9,886 bases of DNA from JAGMXM01 sp964458325 (GCA_964458325.1 CAYWIM010000121.1:1-9886), one strand, 5' to 3'; counted from the stretch's first letter, positions 1 through 6,831 are shown. The notes: generated from the sequence alone by a model not told the origin. Translations and numbers: made by a program.

Positions 1-1
1 G

Positions 2-214
2 CGGGCGATGGACCTGCTCCGGGCGCGCCCCGAAATCGCCGGCGCCGAGTGGAAGGACGGCCGGATCCGAGCGGTGCTGCGGGACCGCGAGGCCGATCCG
101 GGCTGCGTGGCCGAGACCCTCGTGCGGGGGGGGCTGAAGCTGGTCGGGCTCGAAGAGGAGGAGCTGGGGCTCGAGGAAGTATTCCTGCGGGTGACTCGGG
201 GGGAGACCCAATAG
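2..214 (+). CDS. ABC transporter ATP-binding protein, C-terminal fragment (5' end outside window)
   Basis: The frame is open from the left edge to a TAG stop and gives the last 70 residues of a protein whose start is not in the window. The fragment ends in LEEEELGLEEVFLRVTRG. The 'LEEVFLRLT' type ending is characteristic of the C-terminal accessory domain of ATPases that energise ABC-2 type exporters. Walker A, signature and Walker B motifs would lie upstream and cannot be seen. The next gene, 8 bases downstream on the same strand, encodes a matching ABC-2 permease, so the two very probably form one transporter, with this protein supplying ATP hydrolysis on the cytoplasmic side. The substrate cannot be inferred. 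The family call rests on a short tail plus gene context. Confidence 0.7.
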   Translation, partial: RAMDLLRARPEIAGAEWKDGRIRAVLRDREADPGCVAETLVRGGLKLVGLEEEELGLEEVFLRVTRGETQ

Positions 215-222
215 CGAGGCGC

Positions 223-1854
223 ATGACCTGGTGGCCAGTGGTCGTTCGCGAGATGCGGGCCGAGGCCCGGCGCGCTGGCAATTACTGGCAGCGGGTGGCT
301 GCGGCCGGCGGGCTGATCGCCATCTTCTGGATCGTGACGGCCCAGGCGTGGTTCGAGCCGGCACGATCCGGGGCCCTTCTTTTCGGCAACCTGAACTCGC
401 TGCTGCTGGCCGTGCTGGCGTTGGGCGCCAACTTGATGGTGGCGGATTGCCTGAGCTGGGAGAAACGCGAGCGGACGCTGGGGCTGCTGTTTCTGACGCC
501 GCTGACGGCGGAGGCCATTGTGCTCGGGAAGTGCATCGCGCACTTCGCGCGGGTGCTCGTCCTGTGGCTTGTGGCAGCACCGATCATGTTCCTGCCGCTG
601 CTCATGGGCGGCGTCGCGCCATGGCAGGCGGCGATGGCCGTGGGATTCCATTTCAACGCGATCCTTTGGTCCTTGTCGGCAGGACTGGTCGCATCGGCGT
701 GGTCCGAACGCATCCATCGCGCGCACATGGCGGCCTTGCTGGCCTGGGTGTTGGTGATCGCATTGGCCACAGGTTTGCTGGGATTCCATTTTTGCATGGG
801 GTTCATGCCGGGCGTGATGCCGGGCATGGTGCTGGGCCGAGTCCCGTGGTGGGGATTTCCGCTCATCGGCTGTTGCATCCTGAGCAATGTCGGCGGGATA
901 TGGAGCGAGTTTGTGGCGCGAGCGCCGCCGGGCTTTGTGGGACAGTGGCTGGCGCACATGGCGATCATGACGGCGATGTCGGCTGGGGTGCTCTGGCTGG
1001 CGATCGGATGCGCGGCGCGGTCGCTGCGGCGCGGATGGCGCGTGCGGCCGCCGTCGGCGCGGCAGGAGCAGATCTGCTCGATTCTATGCGGCGTTCGTTT
1101 TGCGGCTAGCTGGTTCCGCTGCCGGCGCACGCGCTTGCTGGAGCGTAACCCGGTCGCCTGGCTTCATGGATACACCTGGAGCGCGCGGCTGGTGCCGGCC
1201 GGGTGGCTGGCCTTGGTCATGATCGTGCTCGGGGTGCCGCTGCTCGAGATCCAGGGATGGCGGATCAGCGACCTTCCGGAGGCGGTCCTGACCGCCGCGA
1301 TCTTGCTCGTGCCCGGCCTGGCGTTCACGGCGGCATCGAGCTTTCGCCAGGAGATCCGCAGCGGCGTGCTGGCGCTGCTGGTGATCACACCGATCCATGA
1401 GTGGCGGATTCTCGGCGGCCGATTGCGGGGCATCGCACGCCAATACCTGCCGGCCGCCGGGCTGATCGTTTTCACGTCGGTCTGCGTCCCGTGGTGGGGG
1501 GTGTTCGGATCTTGGGCGAACGACTTGTACGAAGTCCTGGTCGCGGTCGGAGTCTCTTATGGCGCGGTGGTGCTGGTGGGGCTCTATTTCGCGCTGTGCG
1601 GCTGGCGGATTCTTACGGCCTGGCTTGCGACGTTGATTGCCAGCTATCTGCCCTATCTGCTGACCCTGATCGCGATCGGGGTGATCGAGTATTACAACTG
1701 GCACGGATCGGCTCTCAGCCGGTTCATTGACGACGAATCCGCCTACCTGACGGTCATGGGATTATGCCAATGGCTGATCGGGCTGCTGGCATTCCATGGC
1801 GCCCGGCGCCGGCTCCAGCGGCGCCAGTTCCCCTCCCCGGCGATCGCCGCCTGA
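223..1854 (+). CDS. ABC-2 type transporter permease, two-half architecture
   Basis: This 543-residue integral membrane protein is the probable membrane partner of the upstream ATPase. About 12 hydrophobic segments can be picked out, starting with one near residue 28 (GLIAIFWIVTAQ). It appears to be two ABC-2 halves. One carries SWEKRERTLGLLFLTPL at about residues 78-94. The other carries SFRQEIRSGVLALLVITP at about 373-390. Both match the 'ExxxGTLxxLLxTP' element seen in ABC-2 permeases. A central LLERNPVAWLHG stretch links the halves. The ATG at 223 is chosen because the protein then begins MTWWPVVVREMRAEARR, a normal short cytoplasmic N-terminus. The longer in-frame start at 49 would overlap the ATPase gene by 166 bases and add 58 low-complexity residues. 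The ribosome binding site is weak: GAGG lies only 3 bases before the ATG. Substrate unknown. Confidence 0.85.
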   Translation: MTWWPVVVREMRAEARRAGNYWQRVAAAGGLIAIFWIVTAQAWFEPARSGALLFGNLNSLLLAVLALGANLMVADCLSWEKRERTLGLLFLTPLTAEAIVLGKCIAHFARVLVLWLVAAPIMFLPLLMGGVAPWQAAMAVGFHFNAILWSLSAGLVASAWSERIHRAHMAALLAWVLVIALATGLLGFHFCMGFMPGVMPGMVLGRVPWWGFPLIGCCILSNVGGIWSEFVARAPPGFVGQWLAHMAIMTAMSAGVLWLAIGCAARSLRRGWRVRPPSARQEQICSILCGVRFAASWFRCRRTRLLERNPVAWLHGYTWSARLVPAGWLALVMIVLGVPLLEIQGWRISDLPEAVLTAAILLVPGLAFTAASSFRQEIRSGVLALLVITPIHEWRILGGRLRGIARQYLPAAGLIVFTSVCVPWWGVFGSWANDLYEVLVAVGVSYGAVVLVGLYFALCGWRILTAWLATLIASYLPYLLTLIAIGVIEYYNWHGSALSRFIDDESAYLTVMGLCQWLIGLLAFHGARRRLQRRQFPSPAIAA

Positions 1855-1929
1855 CGCTGCCCGAACGGCGCGGTGGGCGCCGCATTGGGATTGTGTTGGC
1901 CCCGGGTTGCGGCTGTAATCCGGTTTCGG

Positions 1930-2811
1930 ATGCTGGCAGCAATCCTGACAACCTGCATGTTCGCCGTATCGGCCGTGTGCGCGCATCGCTCGGCCCGAAT
2001 GCTGGGGGGCGCGACGGCGAATCTGGCGCGCCTGCTGTTGGCGGCCGTGCTGCTGGCCATTTGGGCGCATGGGTTCGGCGCGGGATTGACCGGTGTGGGG
2101 CTGCCGGTGTTCCTGCTCAGCGGTGTGGTGGGATTCGGGGTGGGCGACCTGGCCTTTTTTCAGGCGCTGCCGCGGCTGGGATCGAGGCTGACGGTTTTGA
2201 TTGCGCAGTGCATGGCGGTGCCGATCGCGGCGATCACGGAGTGGATTTGGCTGGGGACGGGCCTGACCCTGGCCCAGGGATTCTGGTGCGGGTGGATCCT
2301 GGCGGGGGTGGGGATTGCGTTGACGCCAGTGAGGGATCTGGGCCGGAGCGGTTATCGGGTGTCAGGAATCCTCTACGCCGTGATGGCCGCCGGCGGGCAA
2401 GGCATGGGCGCGGTGATGAGCCGAAAGGCGTTTGCCATGGCGGCCGCGGCGTCGGAATCGGTCGACGGCATGTCGGCAGCCTATCAGCGTGTTCTGGGCG
2501 GGTTGTTGGTCGCGTTCCTGGGCTGGTGGGTGGCGCGATGGCGCTGTCGCGAACGAGGTTCAAGATGGCATGGGGGCGCCTGGGCATGGGTTGTGGGGAA
2601 CAGCCTGGCGGGTCCGGTCCTGGGGGTGACCTGCTATCAATGGGCGCTGAAGACGACGCCGACGGGCCTGGTGCTTTCGATCGTGGCGATCACGCCGCTG
2701 CTGGTCATTCCGCTGGCCGCCTGGATCGAGCATGAGCGGCCCACACGGCGATCCCTGGTGGGCGGGGCGATGGCCGTGGCCGGCGCGGTCGGGTTGGCGC
2801 TCGGGAGGTAA
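1930..2811 (+). CDS. EamA/DMT-family membrane transporter
   Basis: This 293-residue, strongly hydrophobic protein has the two-half layout of drug/metabolite transporters (EamA type). About ten transmembrane segments fall in two blocks, roughly residues 1-132 and 143-293. Features typical of the family are GVGDLAFFQALPRLGSR at about 71-86 in the first half and the second-half ending, with TPTGLVLSIVAITPLLVIPLAAW at about 243-265 followed by a glycine/alanine-rich last helix (GGAMAVAGAVGLALG). Family members export amino acids, nucleosides or other small metabolites; the substrate here cannot be told. The ATG at 1930 is preferred because it opens directly into the first helix. A GTG at 1873 in the same frame would add 19 residues, and neither start has a clear Shine-Dalgarno. 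The gene starts 75 bases after the ABC permease and may share its transcript. Its TAA stop overlaps an inverted repeat. Confidence 0.82.
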   Translation: MLAAILTTCMFAVSAVCAHRSARMLGGATANLARLLLAAVLLAIWAHGFGAGLTGVGLPVFLLSGVVGFGVGDLAFFQALPRLGSRLTVLIAQCMAVPIAAITEWIWLGTGLTLAQGFWCGWILAGVGIALTPVRDLGRSGYRVSGILYAVMAAGGQGMGAVMSRKAFAMAAAASESVDGMSAAYQRVLGGLLVAFLGWWVARWRCRERGSRWHGGAWAWVVGNSLAGPVLGVTCYQWALKTTPTGLVLSIVAITPLLVIPLAAWIEHERPTRRSLVGGAMAVAGAVGLALGR

Positions 2812-2848
2812 TCCGACTTCCTCTGCCATTTACCGATGGCGGATTACC
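2807..2848. terminator. Nested inverted repeat at the convergent gene junction, possible bidirectional terminator
   Basis: GGTAATCCG (2807-2815) and CGGATTACC (2840-2848) are perfect reverse complements. Between them GCCAT (2825-2829) and ATGGC (2836-2840) form an inner perfect pair around a 6-base loop. The base at 2840 can belong to only one of the two stems at a time. The left arm includes the stop codon of the DMT transporter gene. The element sits between convergent genes, where a shared terminator is expected, but there is no T-tract on either side. It is therefore not a classical intrinsic terminator. It could be a transcript-end stabilising structure or a protein-binding palindrome. 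Confidence 0.45.
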
Positions 2849-2904
2849 CTGGAGGCGCGCTTTCCGGCCGATGGATGCCCCGCGAAATCTCGCAAAGCAG
2901 CGTT

Positions 2905-3498
2905 TCAGGCGTTCGGAGGCGGAGCTTGCCGCCGGCTGGATCCGCGGGGGCGCTCGCCGCGGCCTTGTTCGCGCCGCCCGTCGCCCTTGCGCCGATCGTC
3001 GCCTTCCTGGGGCGCAGGCGTCGGTTCGGGAGCGGGGGGTGGATTGGAGCTTTCCACGACGACCTTGAGCGTGGCGGTGACGTCCGCGTGAAGGCGCATT
3101 TCGACCTCGTGATCTCCGATGGTTCGGATCGGCTTTTCGAGGTGGATCTTGCGCTTGTCGAGAGTGATTTCGTATTGGGTCTTGAGCTCGTCGGAGATCG
3201 TGCCCCCGGTGACCGATCCGTACATCTTGCCGTCATCGCCGGTCTTCGCCAGGACCTTCAGCGTGAGCTTGGACAAGGCGCGGGCGAGCTCCTGCATCGA
3301 ATTGAGCTCATGCGCCTCGCGTTCGCCGCGGCGCTGTCGGAGGACCTCCAGGCGCCTCTTGTTGGCGGCGGAGACGGGGATCGCCAGTTGATAGGGATAC
3401 AGGTAGTTGCGGGCGTAGCCGGCGGCGACCTTGACGTGGTCGGACTCGGCACCCAGGCCGGTGATGTTTTTCGTCAGAATGACATCGATCTTGGGCAT
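2905..3498 (-). CDS. rplI: 50S ribosomal protein bL9 with extended C-terminal tail
   Basis: bL9 binds 23S rRNA near the base of the L1 stalk and helps maintain reading frame. The N-terminal domain carries the family signature as GLGAESDHVKVAAGYARNYL at residues 14-33, followed by YPYQLA. A helical connector spans about 45-78, and the C-terminal domain runs to about 150, ending in ATLKVVVE. The usual length is about 150 residues. This protein has 197, the excess being a disordered Pro/Gly/Arg/Glu tail from about 151. The ATG at 3498 gives the canonical start MPKIDVILT. No Shine-Dalgarno is visible, and the 55-base leader after ssb is pyrimidine-rich. It is the last gene of the minus-strand cluster. 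rpsR, often found just before rplI, is absent here. Identity is near certain. Confidence 0.97.
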   Translation of the reverse strand: MPKIDVILTKNITGLGAESDHVKVAAGYARNYLYPYQLAIPVSAANKRRLEVLRQRRGEREAHELNSMQELARALSKLTLKVLAKTGDDGKMYGSVTGGTISDELKTQYEITLDKRKIHLEKPIRTIGDHEVEMRLHADVTATLKVVVESSNPPPAPEPTPAPQEGDDRRKGDGRREQGRGERPRGSSRRQAPPPNA

Positions 3499-3553
3499 AA
3501 TAGGAAATCGGGGTTGAGAAAGTGGAGGTTTCTGGATGAGCGTGGTCGAATGA

Positions 3554-4048
3554 TCAGAACGGGACGTCGTCTTCCTCTCCGGGGGAGTTAGCCGCCGGGG
3601 TCTCGGGGGCGGCGCTATTCGGGGTCGGCTCGGCCGCGCGGCTGGAATTGGGCGGGGGCGGATTCGCGGCGCGGGCTGGCGGCGGCGGGCCGTCCTCGGT
3701 GGGCGCGTTCCGATTGCCGGAGTCGATGAACCGGAAATTCTCGCAAACCACGACCAGCTTGCTGCGCTTCTGGCCCTGTTTGTCTTCCCAGGAATCCTGG
3801 CGCAGGCGGCCTTCGATGAGAATCGGCCGCCCTTTCTTCATGTATTTGCTGATGTTTTCCGCCGACCGGCCGAAGCAGTCGACATCGACGAACGTGGTTT
3901 CCTCGTGGGTTGTGCCGCTGGCCTCGTCGCGCCAGGAGCGGTTGACCGCGATGCCGATCGTCGACACAGGGCTGCCCTTCGGGGTGTAGCGCAGCTCGGG
4001 ATCGCGAGTGAGGTTGCCGATGAGGATGACTCTATTATAGCTGGCCAT
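3554..4048 (-). CDS. ssb: Single-stranded DNA-binding protein SSB
   Basis: SSB coats single-stranded DNA during replication, recombination and repair, and recruits partner proteins through its C-terminal tip. The 164 residues fall into an OB-fold at about 1-110, a proline/alanine/asparagine-rich disordered linker at about 111-157, and the acidic tip EEDDVPF at 158-164. The OB-fold starts MASYNRVILIGNLTRDPELR and contains the conserved blocks TTFVDVDCFGRSAENISKYMKKG and IEGRLRQDSWED. The tip matches the partner-binding DDIPF-type end, so the protein looks complete and functional. The gene starts 12 bases after the rpsF stop. No Shine-Dalgarno is obvious, so coupled translation with rpsF is plausible. 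The rpsF-ssb pairing is common in bacteria. Confidence 0.97.
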   Translation of the reverse strand: MASYNRVILIGNLTRDPELRYTPKGSPVSTIGIAVNRSWRDEASGTTHEETTFVDVDCFGRSAENISKYMKKGRPILIEGRLRQDSWEDKQGQKRSKLVVVCENFRFIDSGNRNAPTEDGPPPPARAANPPPPNSSRAAEPTPNSAAPETPAANSPGEEDDVPF

Positions 4049-4060
4049 AATCAGGGAGCA

Positions 4061-4366
4061 TCAAGCCTCGACCTTGGGCGCGGGGGCATCCGTAAACAGA
4101 ACCCGGAACACATCCTCGCTCATGGCGAAGCGGGACCGGAGCTGGACCATGGTTTCCGGGCGGGTCTGGAAGATGATGTTGACGTAGAACCCAGCCGGAA
4201 AGTTTTTCTGGATGACACGGGCAAAGGGCCGCTTGTCCATTTTTTGGACCGTCTCGATCCGGCCGCCGACCATGTTGATTTCCGCGGAGATCTTGTCGAT
4301 AATATCCTTGATGCCTTCCTCGCGGGCAGCGGTATTCAGGATGAACAAGCCTTCGTATCGTTTCAC
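4061..4366 (-). CDS. rpsF: 30S ribosomal protein bS6
   Basis: bS6 is a small-subunit protein that binds 16S rRNA together with bS18 in the platform. The 101 residues match the usual core length. MKRYEGLFILN opens the first strand, GGRIETVQKMDKRPFARVIQKNFPAGFYVNIIF covers the conserved middle at about 34-66 (split here only by name), and MSEDVFRVLF closes the fold at about 82-91. The start is GTG at 4366, which directly abuts the pth stop codon (TAA at 4369-4367) with no intervening base. The ribosome binding site AAAGGA therefore lies inside the end of pth, about 7 bases before the GTG. That arrangement implies translational coupling with pth. Its partner gene rpsR is not in this window. Confidence 0.96.
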   Translation of the reverse strand: MKRYEGLFILNTAAREEGIKDIIDKISAEINMVGGRIETVQKMDKRPFARVIQKNFPAGFYVNIIFQTRPETMVQLRSRFAMSEDVFRVLFTDAPAPKVEA

Positions 4367-4981
4367 TTAATTGTCCTTTGTTCCAGTTGGTTCGTTCGAA
4401 CTCACGGATCCGTTAAATCGGTTCATCGCCTCCAGAGCGCCATCGTGGCACCAGGAGATGGCCTGGTCCGCCGCGCGCTGGAGGACCTGCCGCCACAGCA
4501 GCTGTTCCTCGGCATGGAACCGGCTCAGCACATGAGCCGTGATTTCGCGCGCGCCGGGTTCGGACCTGCCAATGCCAAGCCGTTGCCGCGCGAAGGCCTG
4601 GCTGCCAAGCCGGGCCTCGATCGACTCGATCCCATGGTGCCCGCCGCTGCTGCCCCGGGGACGGAGGCGAACCGTGCCCAGCGGCAAATCGGCGTCATCC
4701 ACAATGACCAGCAACCGATTTAACGGCACTCGGTAATAGGCTGTCAATGATCCAACCGCGTCGCCGCTCAGATTCATATACGTCTGCGGTTGGCAGAGCC
4801 AAACGGTTCCCACCGGCGGCCGGGCACGGGCCAGACGCGATTCAAATGCGCTGTCCAGCGCCCAATCGACCTGCCAGCGCCGAGCCAGTTCTTCAACCAC
4901 CATGAATCCAGCATTGTGGCGAGTCTCGCGGTATTTCCGGCCAGGATTGCCTAGGCCCACAATGAGAAAACCCTGATCCAT
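4367..4981 (-). CDS. pth: Peptidyl-tRNA hydrolase
   Basis: Pth cleaves the ester bond of peptidyl-tRNAs released by stalled ribosomes, recycling tRNA in the cytoplasm. The 204-residue protein has the expected motifs: VGLGNPGRKYRETRHNAGF at 8-26 with Asn12 and the catalytic His22, TYMNLSG at 67-73 with Asn70, and VDDADLPLG with Asp95, which pairs with His22 in the family. The glycine-rich segment reads SSGGHHGIESI at 111-121. The position corresponding to E. coli Asn114 is therefore His116. The other key residues are intact, so activity is likely. The ATG at 4981 has a strong ribosome binding site, GGGAGGA, about 8 bases upstream. The gene lies 48 bases after rplY and directly abuts rpsF. Confidence 0.97.
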   Translation of the reverse strand: MDQGFLIVGLGNPGRKYRETRHNAGFMVVEELARRWQVDWALDSAFESRLARARPPVGTVWLCQPQTYMNLSGDAVGSLTAYYRVPLNRLLVIVDDADLPLGTVRLRPRGSSGGHHGIESIEARLGSQAFARQRLGIGRSEPGAREITAHVLSRFHAEEQLLWRQVLQRAADQAISWCHDGALEAMNRFNGSVSSNEPTGTKDN

Positions 4982-5029
4982 GGACGGGTCCTCCCAGGCG
5001 AGCCGCCCGCCCGCCGGGCCCCATCAGTC

Positions 5030-5851
5030 CTATTTCTTCTTCTCGGCTCCTTTGGCAGGCGCTTTCTCGGCTCCTTTGGCGCCCGCGGCAGGAGCTTTGG
5101 CATCGGCCGGAGCCGCACCTTTGGCGCCGGCGGCAGGCGCCTTGCCCGCGGCTGGCGCTTTGCCTGCGGCTGGCGCCTTGCCCGCAGCCTCGGCGCCTTC
5201 CTCCTCCTCGCCCTTCTTCTCGCGCAGGACCTCCGGCTCGGCCGGGGCTTCGCCCTCCGCGGCGGCCGCAGCGGCTTCTTCGGCCTCGGTGACGGGCGCG
5301 GCGATCGAAAGGACAACAAGCTTCTTGTCGCCCACCAGCTCGCACTTGGGGGGCGCCGGAATATCGCCCAGATGGAGCGACTGGTTGATATCCAGGTGGC
5401 TGACGCCGACCTCGATGATCTCCGGCAGGTCCCGGGGCAGAGCGCACACCTTGACCTTGAACATGATGTGCTCGAGGATGCCACCCGCCTTGACCCCCAC
5501 CGATTCGCCGATCGCTTCCACCGGCACGCTGACAATGACCTTCTCGTTTTCGGCGACTTCGTGGAGGTCAACGTGGAGGATGTTGCCGCTCAGCGGGTGG
5601 TGTTGCGCCTCCTGCAGCAGCGCCAGCCGCCGCGGACGCGCATCCCCGCTCACCTCGAGGTCGATCAGAATGTTATCGGTCACGGAGTGGTGGATCATCC
5701 TCTTGAGATCCAATTCAAGGATCTCGAGGCATTGGGCCGGGGCCTGACGCCCGTAAATGACGGCCGGAATGCGCCCCTGAGCGCGCACCTGTTTCACACC
5801 GCGGCGTCGCACCTGACTCCGCGGAAAAGCGGTTAACGATACGGATTTCAT
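5030..5851 (-). CDS. rplY: 50S ribosomal protein bL25 (TL5/CTC form) with long low-complexity tail
   Basis: bL25 binds 5S rRNA in the large subunit; the longer CTC/TL5 form is linked to general stress in some bacteria. The N-terminal 5S-binding domain is at about residues 1-95 (RAQGRIPAVIYG at 23-34, SGNILHVDLHEV at 88-99). The second beta domain covers about 96-187, with LPEIIEVGVSHLDINQSLHLGDI at about 142-164. From about 188 to 273 the protein is low-complexity: an Ala/Glu-rich acidic part, then Ala/Lys/Pro/Gly repeats of the type GKAPAA, ending in KKK. The tail makes it much longer than a typical CTC protein of around 190-220 residues. The ATG at 5851 follows prs by 35 bases. A weak GAGG lies about 11 bases before the start. 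Confidence 0.95.
   Translation of the reverse strand: MKSVSLTAFPRSQVRRRGVKQVRAQGRIPAVIYGRQAPAQCLEILELDLKRMIHHSVTDNILIDLEVSGDARPRRLALLQEAQHHPLSGNILHVDLHEVAENEKVIVSVPVEAIGESVGVKAGGILEHIMFKVKVCALPRDLPEIIEVGVSHLDINQSLHLGDIPAPPKCELVGDKKLVVLSIAAPVTEAEEAAAAAAEGEAPAEPEVLREKKGEEEEGAEAAGKAPAAGKAPAAGKAPAAGAKGAAPADAKAPAAGAKGAEKAPAKGAEKKK
5041..5186 (-). repeat. Tandem and short direct repeats encoding the bL25 tail
   Basis: Three adjacent 18-base units at 5133-5150, 5151-5168 and 5169-5186 are nearly identical, differing at a few positions, and encode repeats of AGKAPA. A second pair, a 16-base identical block at 5041-5056 and 5065-5080, is offset by 24 bases. All are in frame multiples of three, so gain or loss of a unit would lengthen or shorten the tail without breaking rplY. 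The pattern suggests slippage-driven expansion of the C-terminus. Confidence 0.75.
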
Positions 5852-5886
5852 GATTTAAACGGCCTCGCCGGCCCTGGAGCGGTCAA

Positions 5887-6831
5887 TCAACTTGTGCGCC
5901 CGCCTTTGAAGGCAAACAGCGAATTCACCGATGAATTGCTGTGGATGCGCCGGATCGCCTCGCCCAACAGACCTGACACCGTCAAGGTGGTGATATTCAC
6001 CCCGTCGATGACCGGACGCGGAACACTATCAGTCGTTATGAGTTCGTCAATATTCGATTTTCGGAGCCGATCGATCCCCAGGTCGTTGAGGATTGAATGG
6101 GAGACGCAGGCGTAAATGTTTCGAGCCCCCTTATGCTTCAGGAGGCTCGACGCGGCGGTCAGCGTCCCAGCCGTCTCCGTGAGATCGTCCACCAAAAGGA
6201 CGTTCTTGCCGCGGATTTCTCCGATGACGGTCATGGACTCGATCTCGGTGGCGCTGCGGCGGCGTTTGGCGACGATGGCCAGGCCGGCCTCGAGGGTCTC
6301 GGAATAGGCGTGGGCCATCTTGAGGCCGCCCACATCCGGGCTCACGACCACGAAGTTGGTTAGCTTCTTTTTCTTGATGTACTTGTAAATGACCGGGGCC
6401 GCGTAGAGATGATCCACCGGAATATCGAAAAACCCCTGGATCTGCTGCGCATGCAGGTCCATGGTCAGAATCCGGTTGGCGCCGGCGGCGACCAGGAGGT
6501 TGGCGACAAGTTTGGCGGTGATGGGGACCCGGGGCTGGTCCTTCCGATCCTGCCGGGCATAGCCGTAGAAGGGGAGCACGGCCGTAATCCGCGATGCGCT
6601 GGCCCGGCGCAGGGCGTCCATCATGATGAACAGCTCCATCAGGTGATGGTTCGTCGGCGGACACGTCGACTGAACGACATAGACGTCCTGGCCGCGCACG
6701 TTCTCCTCGATCTTGACGAAGGTCTCGCCGTCCGGGAACGCGCTGACGGTGCAACGGCCGAGGGGAATCCCGATCGAATCGCAGATTGCCTTGGCCAGAG
6801 GCCGATTGGAGCTGCCAGAAAACAGTTTCAC
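5887..6831 (-). CDS. prs: Ribose-phosphate pyrophosphokinase (PRPP synthetase)
   Basis: The enzyme transfers pyrophosphate from ATP to ribose 5-phosphate, giving PRPP for purine, pyrimidine, NAD, His and Trp synthesis. The 314 residues match the usual length. Motifs in order are KLFSGSSNRPLA at 2-13, FPDGET at 32-37, the flexible loop YARQDRKDQPR at 91-101, the metal-binding DLHAQQIQGFFDIPVDHL at 125-142, SPDVGG at 164-169, and the PRPP loop DDLTETAGTL at 215-224. The C-terminus keeps IHSNSSVNSLF. The PRPP loop reads LTET where many class I enzymes have MIDT. The start is taken as GTG at 6831, which yields the family-standard MKLFSG. An upstream in-frame GTG at 6906 would add 25 residues unlike the family. 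No clear Shine-Dalgarno precedes either. It is the first gene of the housekeeping run. Confidence 0.95.
   Translation of the reverse strand: MKLFSGSSNRPLAKAICDSIGIPLGRCTVSAFPDGETFVKIEENVRGQDVYVVQSTCPPTNHHLMELFIMMDALRRASASRITAVLPFYGYARQDRKDQPRVPITAKLVANLLVAAGANRILTMDLHAQQIQGFFDIPVDHLYAAPVIYKYIKKKKLTNFVVVSPDVGGLKMAHAYSETLEAGLAIVAKRRRSATEIESMTVIGEIRGKNVLLVDDLTETAGTLTAASSLLKHKGARNIYACVSHSILNDLGIDRLRKSNIDELITTDSVPRPVIDGVNITTLTVSGLLGEAIRRIHSNSSVNSLFAFKGGRTS

Noticed and set aside
49..222. Upstream start for the ABC permease at 49
   Set aside because: It would overlap the ATPase gene by 166 bases and add 58 low-complexity residues; the ATG at 223 gives a normal N-terminus.
1866..1882. CGGCGC/GCGCCG hairpin between the permease and the DMT gene
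   Set aside because: The stem is 6 bp in GC-rich DNA with no T-tract, so chance is a sufficient explanation. It also contains the alternative GTG start in its loop.
1764..2735. A 323-codon + strand frame overlapping the DMT transporter gene
   Set aside because: It is out of frame with a clear transporter and gives a Gly/Arg/Asp-rich sequence without membrane segments or family motifs. It is a shadow frame.
3499..3553. Pyrimidine-rich rplI leader with a CCTCC element resembling the 3' end of 16S rRNA
   Set aside because: The match is short and the region is generally pyrimidine-rich. There is no sign of structure or conservation to support a regulatory role.
2836..3591. A 251-codon + strand frame across the convergent junction and rplI
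   Set aside because: It is antisense to rplI, which is certain. The hydrophobic-looking stretches come from the reverse complement of the ribosomal protein codons.
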